Source: an uncultured Collinsella sp. (lineage in GTDB: Bacteria; Actinomycetota; Coriobacteriia; Coriobacteriales; Coriobacteriaceae). Taken from it: 12,020 nt of DNA. A program made the translations under genes and the position numbers. The stretch lies in the NCBI GenBank assembly GCA_900547655.1, contig URHQ01000062.1, positions 1-12,020 of the forward strand, written 5' to 3'. Below are positions 6,999 to 12,020 of the stretch, piece by piece (positions within the stretch are counted from its first letter, which is position 1; every line of letters starts with the position of its first letter). The notes under the pieces are model-generated. The model was not told where the DNA came from. It did not search any database and saw only the letters and a program-made list of their open reading frames with translations.

Positions 6999-8579
6999 TT
7001 AGGCCCCGTACGGGTTGCGGGCTCGTTCTATGCGCTGGCGGATGTGGGCGTACTCGATAATCAGCAGCACCAGCAATAGGGCCATGATGGCCAGGTAGCT
7101 CACCACGGCGCCCATCAGGCCAAGCAGGTTGATCAGGATCACCGGGAGCACCACGCTCACGGCGAAGCAGATCAGGTAGATCTTGGTGACGTCTCCAGCG
7201 TGGCGCAACACCGTGATGATGGCGTAGATGAAGTCGATGGCTGCGGTTACACCGCCGGCGACAACCATCAGCAGCGCCAATGTGCGGTAGCGCTCAAAAT
7301 TGAGGCCGTACATAAAGCTCATGAGGGGAATGCCGGGGCCGGCCATAAATGCGGCGCACACGCCGGTGATGGCCACGATCAGTGCCATAACGGCAATAAT
7401 AATCAAGTCAAAACGGCGGCGTTTGCGCGGGTTCGCCCAAATGCTCGACAGACGCAGGAGCTGCGGTTTATAGACAAATCCGATGCTCAGCAAAATAGCC
7501 TGCGCCGGAAAGAACAGGGCATTAAAGTACAGCTGATATTTGTAGGCCAGCGTGCCTTCCATCACAAACTTGGGCATGCTCTCGATGAGGTTGAACAAAA
7601 ATAGCGCGCCAAAGAGCGGAGCGCACTGGACAAACAGGTGGCCGACCTCGCGCAGGCTCACGCGGTGCGATTTTTCGGTCTCGAACAGGGCGAGCGGCGC
7701 GGTGACCAGCACGAGCGAGACGATGGCGGTGACACCCATGGCCATGGCCGCGATGGGCATGCTGCGCGTAAGGAACAGCGCCACGCTAAAGATCACGATG
7801 ACACCGACGGAGCGTAGCGTTTGGCTCATGCCGGCCAGATAGAGTTTATCGGCCTGCTGCAGGCGGCCCTCGTACACGTCGGCGACGCCGTCGATCACCT
7901 TATACAGGTAGACGCCCAGGCCGATCGTCGCCATGTGTGCGTCGTAGCCACGGGCGCTGCTGTACATGAGGCCGCAGCCCAGGGCGAGCGCTCCGCAAAG
8001 CCAGCGGTTGAGCTGGTAGGAGGCAAAGGACGTCTTCTCGTCGATATCCGAGACTTGGAAATTGCGCACGCCGTAGCTGCACGCGATCATGATGAGCGTG
8101 CCGGTGACAAAGGCGATGGAGAACTTACCGGCTTCCTCGGCGCCCACAAGCTGCGTGGACACGATGGTGAGCAGGGGAAACGCGAAGCCCCACACGGAGG
8201 TGCTCAGGGTATTCCAGAGATAGTCGCGGCGAGTGGCGTGCTCCTCGTATTCGGCTTCCTGCGTGGAGAAGCCGCCGCCGTAGACAGCGCCGAGTAGGCG
8301 GTTCCACCAGGCGTTGACCATGCGGTGGATGGGGCCGGGCTCGCGATCGCGCTCGCGGTGACGGCGCGTGGCCTGGCTGCTGTCGGGGCCGCCGGCGTTG
8401 CGCTGACTCAGCTCCTGGATGCGCGCGAGCTCTTCGGCCGTGTGGGAGGCAGGGAAGAGGCCGTTCTCGATGCGGCCGCCCTGGGACTTCGCGGTGCCGG
8501 CTCTCGACACGGCGGGGCCGGCGACGCCATTGCGGCGGGAGATGGCGCGGCGGATGCTATCGAGAGGCGAGATGCTCAA
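6999..8579 (-). CDS. polysaccharide-type flippase (Wzx/MATE fold) with long cytoplasmic N-terminus
   Basis: The 526-residue protein has about 12-14 hydrophobic segments from residue 120 to 510 and fits the oligosaccharide flippase (polysaccharide biosynthesis, PST) family. The stretch GVADVYEGRLQQADKLYLAG (231-250) resembles the conserved loop of Gram-positive flippases. Such proteins move lipid-linked glycans from the inner to the outer face of the cytoplasmic membrane. Residues 1-118 are hydrophilic and rich in Arg, Ser and Gln (RRHRERDRE at 72-80), an unusual extension that probably lies in the cytoplasm. The start is a TTG at 8577-8579, supported by AAAGGA (complement of 8587-8592) with a 7-nt spacer; no in-frame ATG occurs before residue 87. 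No glycosyltransferase or polymerase gene is adjacent, so the substrate cannot be inferred. It is convergent with the metallophosphatase and divergent from pckA. Confidence 0.82.
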   Translation of the reverse strand: MSISPLDSIRRAISRRNGVAGPAVSRAGTAKSQGGRIENGLFPASHTAEELARIQELSQRNAGGPDSSQATRRHRERDREPGPIHRMVNAWWNRLLGAVYGGGFSTQEAEYEEHATRRDYLWNTLSTSVWGFAFPLLTIVSTQLVGAEEAGKFSIAFVTGTLIMIACSYGVRNFQVSDIDEKTSFASYQLNRWLCGALALGCGLMYSSARGYDAHMATIGLGVYLYKVIDGVADVYEGRLQQADKLYLAGMSQTLRSVGVIVIFSVALFLTRSMPIAAMAMGVTAIVSLVLVTAPLALFETEKSHRVSLREVGHLFVQCAPLFGALFLFNLIESMPKFVMEGTLAYKYQLYFNALFFPAQAILLSIGFVYKPQLLRLSSIWANPRKRRRFDLIIIAVMALIVAITGVCAAFMAGPGIPLMSFMYGLNFERYRTLALLMVVAGGVTAAIDFIYAIITVLRHAGDVTKIYLICFAVSVVLPVILINLLGLMGAVVSYLAIMALLLVLLIIEYAHIRQRIERARNPYGA

Positions 8580-8607
8580 AGCGGAGTCCTTTCTATTGCT
8601 GCGTTCT

Positions 8608-8655
8608 AGTATAGACGCGACGGCGTTTGCCCGTGTTTTTGAACAGGTTGTTCAA
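8608..8655 (-). promoter_or_regulatory. flippase promoter region with 17-bp operator-like palindrome
   Basis: On the minus strand TATACT (complement of 8608-8613) is a good -10 box 28 nt before the TTG start; no good -35 lies 17 nt upstream of it. The palindrome TTGAACAGGTTGTTCAA (8639-8655) has 7-bp perfect arms and a 3-nt spacer and ends just upstream of where the -35 would be. A weak -35 beside a palindrome is a typical activator layout, but a repressor is equally possible. It is not a standard Gram-positive LexA box, since GAAC and GTTC are 5 rather than 4 nt apart. Confidence 0.45.
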
Positions 8656-8682
8656 TATTTTCGGCGGCGCCATTCAGTGGTC

Positions 8683-8762
8683 GTCACTTAGGGACGTTCC
8701 TTATGTGCTGGCATCCGGGGACGCTCCCTGGTTGTTGCCTGTTCAAGAGTGTCCCCAATGAC
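8683..8762. repeat. GGGAC-type palindromic repeat cluster (REP-like)
   Basis: Three related copies of a GGGAC core with a following TC occur in 80 bp: GGGACGTTCC at 8691-8700, GGGGACGCTCCC at 8717-8728, and the inverted copy GAGTGTCCCC at 8747-8756. The second and third pair as a 10-bp stem with one G-U. The outer ends also match as inverted sequences (GTCA at 8683-8686 and TGAC at 8759-8762). Repeats with GGGGAC/GTCCCC ends are commonly tied to REP-associated tyrosine transposases (RAYTs); no such gene is in the window. It separates the flippase and pckA promoters and has no coding content. Confidence 0.55.
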
Positions 8763-8814
8763 TAGGCCGCTTGCCTGTGATTTTTGACCGTTGGGCGGGC
8801 GCTTCGCCGTTGCC

Positions 8815-8830
8815 GCAAAAACGTTTTTGC
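8815..8830. promoter_or_regulatory. perfect 16-bp palindrome, LacI-family-like operator upstream of pckA
   Basis: GCAAAAACGTTTTTGC is self-complementary over all 16 bases with a central CG. The central CG flanked by A-run and T-run arms is the hallmark of operators bound by LacI/GalR-family regulators, including CcpA and PurR types. It covers the position where the -35 of the pckA promoter would be and ends 74 nt before the pckA start codon. Control by carbon source would be logical for a PEP carboxykinase. The regulator's identity is not shown by the sequence. Confidence 0.6.
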
Positions 8831-8838
8831 ATATCGGG

Positions 8839-8863
8839 TACAACGGGCTTTACGTGAGTAAAG
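8839..8863 (+). promoter_or_regulatory. candidate pckA -10 box and adjoining palindrome
   Basis: TACAAC (8839-8844) is a plausible -10 box 8 nt after the perfect palindrome; nothing like TTGACA lies at the right distance upstream. CTTTACGTGAGTAAAG (8848-8863), with 6-bp arms and a 4-nt loop, follows and would cover the transcription start. It could be a second operator or a hairpin at the 5' end of the mRNA. The leader to the ATG would be about 55 nt and contains the strong ribosome binding site AAAGGAGG (8893-8900). Confidence 0.4.
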
Positions 8864-8904
8864 TGCGCGCCGCGTCCACGTGTCGCGTTTTTAAAGGAGG
8901 CCCC

Positions 8905-10575
8905 ATGCCTGGTGTTACCCCTGCAGAAGTTCTGTCCAACTTTGGTATTACGCTGGTCGAAGATCCCGCCGAGAATCAGCCCCGTCTGCTGGTCGATCTA
9001 CCCGCCGCGGAGCTCGTCGAGCACGCTATCCGCCGCGAAGAAGGCCGCATGGCATCCAACGGCGCGTTGGTGATCGAGACGGGGGAGCGCACCGGCCGTT
9101 CTCCCAACGACCGCTTTATCGTTGACACTCCCGATGTTCACGACAAGATTGCCTGGGGCGCCGTCAACCGCCCGCTTTCGTCCGAGAGCTACGAGGCCAT
9201 CAAGGCCGGCATCGTCGACTACCTCAACGAGCGCGACGTTTTCGTCACGCGCGGCATGGCGGGCGCCGACCGCAACCACACGCGTCGTCTGCTCGTCGCC
9301 TGCGAGCGTGCCAGCCAGGCGCTCTTTATTAAGCAGATGCTCGCCCGCCCGCTTGCACGCGAAATTGCGCGCACCGGCGAGCCGGACTTTTGCGTGCTCG
9401 CCGCGCCGGGCTACCAGTGCGATCCCGACATTAAGGGCCTCAATTCCAGCGCCGCCGTGGTCATCAACTTCCAGGAGCGCGTGATTCTGGTTGCCGGCAC
9501 CGGTTACTCCGGCGAGATCAAAAAGTCCATCTTCAGCGTTATGAACTACCTGCTGCCTGTCGAGGACGATGTGCTGCCCATGCACTGTTCGGCCAGCATG
9601 GATCCCGTCACGCACGAGACCGCTGTGTTCTTTGGCCTGTCGGGCACGGGCAAGACCACGCTTTCGGCCAACCCCACGCGCCTGCTGATCGGCGATGATG
9701 AGCACGGCTGGTCCGACATGGGCATCTTTAACGTCGAGGGCGGCTGCTACGCCAAGTGCGAGGGCCTGGACGCGTTCCACGAGCCCGAGATCTTCAACGC
9801 CGTTCGCTTTGGCGCCATCTGTGAAAACGTGGTGCTCGATGAGAACCGCAAGCCCAACTATGATGACGTCTCGATCACGCACAATACGCGCGTGGCCTAT
9901 CCCGTCGAGCATATCCCCAACGCGTGGACCAAGGGCATGGGTACCACCCCGAGCGTCGTGTTGTTTTTGACCTGTGATGCCTTTGGCGTGCTGCCGCCCA
10001 TCTCACGCCTGACGGCCGACGCCGCCATGTATCACTTTGTGACGGGTTTCACCGCCAAGATCCCCGGTACCGAGGTCGGCGTCACCGAGCCCACGCCCAC
10101 GTTCTCCTCGCTGTTTGGCGAGCCGTTTATGCCGCTCGACCCCATGGTCTATGCCAAGATGCTCGGCGAGCGTATCGCCGACGGTCGCACCCGCGTCTAT
10201 CTGGTCAACACCGGCTGGATCGGTGGCGGTTACGGCGTGGGCCATCGCATCGAGCTTGCCTACACGCGCGCCCTGGTGGCCCGCGCCCTCGACGGTACCA
10301 TCGAGGACAGCGAGTTCGTGCACGACGATATTTTTAACGTCGACATTCCCACCACGTGCCACGGTGTGCCCGACGGCATTCTGGTGCCGCGCCAGTACTG
10401 GCAGAGCACCGCTCGCTACGACGAGGCCGCGCACAACCTGGCGGTGATGTTCGAGGAGAACTTCGAGAAGAAGTACTCGCACCTGCCCGAGTCCGTCAAG
10501 GCCGCCGGCCCGCACGCTCAGGTGCCCGCCGACGCCCGTCATCGCGGCCGCGGGCTGCTGGGACTTCGCCGCTAG
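8905..10575 (+). CDS. pckA: phosphoenolpyruvate carboxykinase (ATP)
   Basis: This cytoplasmic enzyme interconverts oxaloacetate plus ATP with phosphoenolpyruvate, CO2 and ADP. It serves gluconeogenesis or, in many anaerobes, CO2 fixation toward fumarate and succinate. The 556 residues show the ATP-type family motifs: TGRSPNDRF (63-71, Arg65 for oxaloacetate), GYSGEIKKS (200-208, Tyr201 and Lys207), MHCSA (226-230, metal-binding His227), the P-loop GLSGTGKTT (244-252, Lys250), the kinase-2 motif IGDDEHGWSD (262-271), NTR (327-329, Arg329) and MGTTPSVVLFLTCDAFGVLPP. All catalytic residues are present. The start at 8905 follows AAAGGAGG by 4 nt; the frame stays open further upstream to 8791, but without a start signal, and the family begins here. 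It is slightly longer than the usual 530-540 residues because of a basic C-terminal tail after AAGPHAQ. The gene has its own regulatory region and a hairpin terminator 22 nt after the stop. Confidence 0.97.
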   Translation: MPGVTPAEVLSNFGITLVEDPAENQPRLLVDLPAAELVEHAIRREEGRMASNGALVIETGERTGRSPNDRFIVDTPDVHDKIAWGAVNRPLSSESYEAIKAGIVDYLNERDVFVTRGMAGADRNHTRRLLVACERASQALFIKQMLARPLAREIARTGEPDFCVLAAPGYQCDPDIKGLNSSAAVVINFQERVILVAGTGYSGEIKKSIFSVMNYLLPVEDDVLPMHCSASMDPVTHETAVFFGLSGTGKTTLSANPTRLLIGDDEHGWSDMGIFNVEGGCYAKCEGLDAFHEPEIFNAVRFGAICENVVLDENRKPNYDDVSITHNTRVAYPVEHIPNAWTKGMGTTPSVVLFLTCDAFGVLPPISRLTADAAMYHFVTGFTAKIPGTEVGVTEPTPTFSSLFGEPFMPLDPMVYAKMLGERIADGRTRVYLVNTGWIGGGYGVGHRIELAYTRALVARALDGTIEDSEFVHDDIFNVDIPTTCHGVPDGILVPRQYWQSTARYDEAAHNLAVMFEENFEKKYSHLPESVKAAGPHAQVPADARHRGRGLLGLRR

Positions 10576-10596
10576 CTTCGCCGCGAGTCCATATCT

Positions 10597-10630
10597 ACCA
10601 CAAAGGGGACAGGCACCTTTGTGGTGGTTT
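10597..10630 (+). terminator. hairpin terminator of pckA, repeat-type
   Basis: ACCACAAAGG (10597-10606) and CCTTTGTGGT (10616-10625) form a perfect 10-bp stem with a 9-nt loop reading GGACAGGCA, followed by GGTTTTG. It begins 22 nt after the pckA stop. The same stem sequence recurs at 11548-11586, so this is a copy of a dispersed hairpin used as a terminator. Confidence 0.75.
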
Positions 10631-10658
10631 TGCTCGCGTGGATGACTCGGGTTACAAT
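10630..10658 (+). promoter_or_regulatory. candidate sigma-70 promoter for the B3/B4 gene leader
   Basis: TTGCTC (10630-10635) and TACAAT (10653-10658) are 17 nt apart; the -10 differs from consensus at one position and the -35 keeps TTG. The -35 overlaps the T-run of the preceding hairpin. Transcription would start near 10665, 138 nt before the start codon at 10803. Confidence 0.55.
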
Positions 10659-10664
10659 ACGCCT

Positions 10665-10758
10665 GACATATCGTCCCCTTCTCCGGATGGGGACAGCGCA
10701 AGCGCTCTTGTGACGGCACCGTAGGACTTTGAAGGTGGCCGTTGTAAGGGCGCTTTTT
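10665..10758 (+). ncRNA. structured leader or small RNA ending in an intrinsic terminator (candidate attenuator)
   Basis: After the promoter the transcript can fold into GTCCCC (10673-10678) with GGGGAC (10689-10694), directly followed by AGCGC (10695-10699) with GCGCT (10702-10706). Next comes a long stem of 21 pairs, four of them G-U and with one bulged G, between 10700-10720 and 10734-10755. Five T residues (10754-10758) follow, which is the form of an intrinsic terminator. The second hairpin and the base of the terminator share 10700-10706, so they exclude each other, as expected of an anti-terminator and terminator pair. It lies 44 nt before the start of the B3/B4 gene. It could be a regulated leader (riboswitch or attenuator) or a free small RNA of about 94 nt. 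It matches no class I can name. Confidence 0.5.
10700..10758 (+). terminator. intrinsic terminator within the B3/B4 gene leader
   Basis: The left arm 10700-10720 pairs with 10734-10755 over 21 positions with one bulged G at 10737 and four wobbles, closing a 13-nt loop. The GC-rich lower stem (GCGC with GCGC) is followed by TTTTTG. It is well formed for rho-independent termination and lies between a promoter and the coding region it precedes. Confidence 0.7.
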
Positions 10759-10782
10759 GTTTAGGCGCCCTCGCTCGGGCGC
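10747..10782 (+). promoter_or_regulatory. three-arm alternating hairpins before the ribosome binding site
   Basis: Arm A AGGGCGC (10747-10753), arm B GCGCCCT (10765-10771) and arm C GGGCGC (10777-10782) allow A-B or B-C pairing but not both. Arm A is also part of the terminator's right arm. Arm C ends 8 nt before the Shine-Dalgarno of the B3/B4 gene (AAGGGAG, 10791-10797). Switching could thus link termination and translation, though GC-rich sequence makes such pairings common. Confidence 0.4.
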
Positions 10783-10802
10783 GCACAATGAAGGGAGAGC
10801 GT

Positions 10803-11522
10803 ATGAAGAGCTTTATTGCCGAGGATTCATTCTGGGAGCTGTTTCCGCAGGCAGCGGTCGGTGTTGTGGTCGTGGAGGGTATGAAGCCCGCGTCTCAGAT
10901 TCCTCAAGAGGATGTGGACGCGATCGCGGCGTTGCTCGACCGTGCCAATATCGATGCGGAGCGTCATCTGACCAGCGATACTATCAGCGAGAACGCACCG
11001 GTCAAGGCATGGCGCGAGGCCTATCGTCTGTTCAAGACCAAAAAGGGCGCGCGTTGCTCGATCGAGAACTTGCTCAAGCGCGTGCTCAAGGGCAAGCCGG
11101 TCGGTCATATCACACCGGCGGTGGATATTTACAACACGGTGTCGTTGACTTACGCGCTGCCCGTGGGTGGCGAGGATCTGCATGCGATTGAGGGGGATCT
11201 TCGCTTGAAGGTGACCGACGGTGGCGATGCGTTCCTGCCGCTTGGCGAGGATGCGGATGACCCGACGCTGCCCGGCGAGCTCGCCTACATCGACGATGCG
11301 GGCGCCGTGTGCCGCTGCTGGAACTGGCGCGACGGTGTTCGAACGGCTCTATCCGACGATTCGGCCGACGCGTTCCTGGCGATTGAGTGCGTAGAGCCCG
11401 AGCGAATGGGGGACTGCCAGGCCGCCATCGACCGCTTAGCCGAGCTGCTTGAGCGCTATTTGGGAGCGTCGGTTGTCGCTAAGACGCTTGTGACCCGCGA
11501 CAATCCCCGCGTGGAGCTGTAG
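10803..11522 (+). CDS. stand-alone B3/B4 domain protein (phenylalanyl-tRNA synthetase beta-like)
   Basis: The 239-residue protein matches the B3_4 family (COG3382), which resembles the editing domain of the phenylalanyl-tRNA synthetase beta subunit without the rest of the enzyme. Visible family features are VKAWREAYRLFKTKKGARCSIENLLKRV (67-94), VDIYNTVSLTYALPVGGEDL (107-126, the most conserved stretch) and CRCWNWRDGVRTAL (170-183). By analogy it may bind amino acids or mischarged tRNA and hydrolyse the wrong aminoacyl bond in trans, but most members are uncharacterised. The ATG at 10803 is preferred over one at 10788 because AAGGGAG (10791-10797) gives a 5-nt spacing and the upstream ATG has no such site. 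It has its own promoter and structured leader and is followed by a hairpin terminator, so it is monocistronic. Confidence 0.85.
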   Translation: MKSFIAEDSFWELFPQAAVGVVVVEGMKPASQIPQEDVDAIAALLDRANIDAERHLTSDTISENAPVKAWREAYRLFKTKKGARCSIENLLKRVLKGKPVGHITPAVDIYNTVSLTYALPVGGEDLHAIEGDLRLKVTDGGDAFLPLGEDADDPTLPGELAYIDDAGAVCRCWNWRDGVRTALSDDSADAFLAIECVEPERMGDCQAAIDRLAELLERYLGASVVAKTLVTRDNPRVEL

Positions 11523-11547
11523 CGGCGCCTAGAACCTATTGATGCCC

Positions 11548-11587
11548 AAAATCACCACAAAGGCACCTGTCCTTTGTGGTGATTTTT
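11548..11587. terminator. bidirectional hairpin terminator, repeat-type
   Basis: AAAATCACCACAAAGG (11548-11563) and its perfect inverse (11571-11586) form a 16-bp stem with a 7-nt loop, with A-runs on the left and T-runs on the right. It can therefore end transcription on either strand. It starts 25 nt after the B3/B4 stop. The core and loop match the hairpin after pckA in inverse orientation (loop reads ACAGGTG against ACAGGCA). Confidence 0.88.
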
Positions 11588-11589
11588 AT

Positions 11590-11603
11590 GTTGATGGGTC
11601 AAC
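11590..11603. promoter_or_regulatory. small palindrome upstream of the MarR-family gene
   Basis: GTTGATGGGTCAAC has 5-bp arms around a 4-nt spacer and fits the loose TTGA-N4-TCAA form of many MarR-family operators. It lies 87 nt before the start codon, just after the terminator. A possible -10 box TAAGAT is at 11642-11647 with no clear -35. Autoregulation would be normal for this family, but the site is short. Confidence 0.3.
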
Positions 11604-11690
11604 AAATGAGGCACGCAGGGCCGGCGGTCGCTGGATACGGCTAAGATGTTTACCCGTTAGCATTATGCAAGCGAAAGGCGGTCGTCTCAC

Positions 11691-12020
11691 ATGCAGCAGA
11701 GCGACGAGACACGTTTCGAGGACTTTGTCGGACTGATCAGCGGACTCTACAAGGAGATCCAGCGCATTAAGACATCTGAGGGCGCAAGGCTGGGTCTTAA
11801 GGGCTCCGACATCATGTGCCTGTACTATCTTGAGCGCAGCAAGGACGGTCTGACTGGTGCCGACCTCGCCCGCATGGCTGGCGTGACCCGCGCTGCCGTC
11901 TCGCGCACGCTGGCTCATCTGGAGGAGGGCGGCTACGTCGAGGTCGACGATTCGGCCGATGCCGCCGTTAAGTATCGCGCCCCGGTTCGTCTGACCACGT
12001 TAGGCGGCGAGAGCATGAAC
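11691..12020 (+). CDS. MarR-family transcriptional regulator (3' truncated by window)
   Basis: The first 110 residues are visible and the frame is open to the window end. Residues 5-50 form the N-terminal dimerisation helices. Residues 54-84 (LTGADLARMAGVTRAAVSRTLAHLEEGGYVE) are the winged helix-turn-helix, with the recognition helix TRAAVSRTLAHL, and the wing follows at 85-104 (KYRAPVRLTTLG). This order and spacing are typical of MarR proteins, which bind palindromic operators as dimers and release DNA on binding a small ligand or on oxidation. The ATG at 11691 follows AAAGGCGG (11674-11681) by 9 nt. It is separated from the B3/B4 gene by a terminator, so it forms its own unit. Its target genes are probably downstream of the window and cannot be named. 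Confidence 0.85.
   Translation, partial: MQQSDETRFEDFVGLISGLYKEIQRIKTSEGARLGLKGSDIMCLYYLERSKDGLTGADLARMAGVTRAAVSRTLAHLEEGGYVEVDDSADAAVKYRAPVRLTTLGGESMN

Noticed and set aside
8639..8655. LexA/SOS box reading of TTGAACAGGTTGTTCAA
   Set aside because: The Gram-positive box needs GAAC-N4-GTTC; here the spacing is five and the outer C/G bases are absent.
8791..8904. 38-codon upstream extension of pckA from a TTG
   Set aside because: It crosses the perfect palindrome and the promoter candidate, lacks a ribosome binding site, and the family N-terminus starts at the ATG with AAAGGAGG before it.
8998..9912. 304-codon open frame on the minus strand opposite pckA
   Set aside because: Antisense shadow of a GC-rich gene with strict third-position bias; pckA catalytic motifs establish the true frame.
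10687..10713. 8-codon leader peptide (M-G-T-A-Q-A-L-L) in the B3/B4 leader
   Set aside because: No Shine-Dalgarno precedes the ATG, which lies within a stem, and no run of one amino acid is present that would suggest classical attenuation.
10726..10745. T-box-like GAAGGTGGCCG sequence before the B3/B4 gene
   Set aside because: It lacks the conserved AGGGTGGNACCGCG form and lies in the right arm of the terminator; the leader is also too short for a T-box stem I with specifier loop.
1..12020. CRISPR array, tRNA or rRNA genes, integrase
   Set aside because: No regularly spaced repeats, no cloverleaf with CCA-type end and no rRNA or recombinase motif were seen on reading both strands.

Overview
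The window is bacterial, GC-rich and gene-dense. Its gene set (ATP-type PEP carboxykinase, NhaP-type antiporter with RCK_C modules, stand-alone B3/B4 protein, GGGGACAGGCACC-type hairpin repeats) suggests a high-GC anaerobic gut actinobacterium of the Coriobacteriia, most likely Collinsella or a close relative. That placement is inference from gene content and style, not from a marker gene.

Region 1 (1-3674) is the 3' end of a phage-defence operon. It holds the C-terminal part of an SNF2-type helicase and, 15 nt later, a full-length PglZ alkaline-phosphatase-superfamily protein that resembles the PglZ of BREX type 1. No BrxL follows, so this looks like the right-hand end of a BREX-like locus with an unusual gene order. 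Codon choice here is more A/T-tolerant than in the rest of the window, as expected for an acquired island.

Region 2 (3702-6803) is chromosomal: a small acidic protein of unknown function, a 73-bp palindromic repeat, a convergent CPA1/NhaP-type cation/proton antiporter with two C-terminal RCK_C-like modules, a G-rich gap of about 320 bp, and a calcineurin-like metallophosphatase.

Region 3 (6804-8904) has a 195-bp gap with a long imperfect stem, a leftward polysaccharide-type flippase (Wzx/MATE fold) that starts with TTG, and a 325-bp divergent regulatory region. That region contains a 17-bp operator-like palindrome, a GGGAC repeat cluster, a perfect 16-bp palindrome with a central CG, and a further palindrome just before the PEP carboxykinase gene.

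Region 4 (8905-12020) is rightward: pckA (gluconeogenic or fermentative C3/C4 node), a repeat-type hairpin terminator, a promoter followed by a structured leader that ends in a strong intrinsic terminator 44 nt before the next gene, a stand-alone B3/B4 domain protein (tRNA-synthetase editing-like), a second copy of the hairpin terminator, and the start of a MarR-family regulator that runs off the window.

The most interesting signals are the helicase-PglZ pair with non-canonical neighbours, the attenuator or sRNA-like leader before the B3/B4 gene, the perfect palindrome before pckA, and the related hairpin repeats that act as terminators in this stretch.
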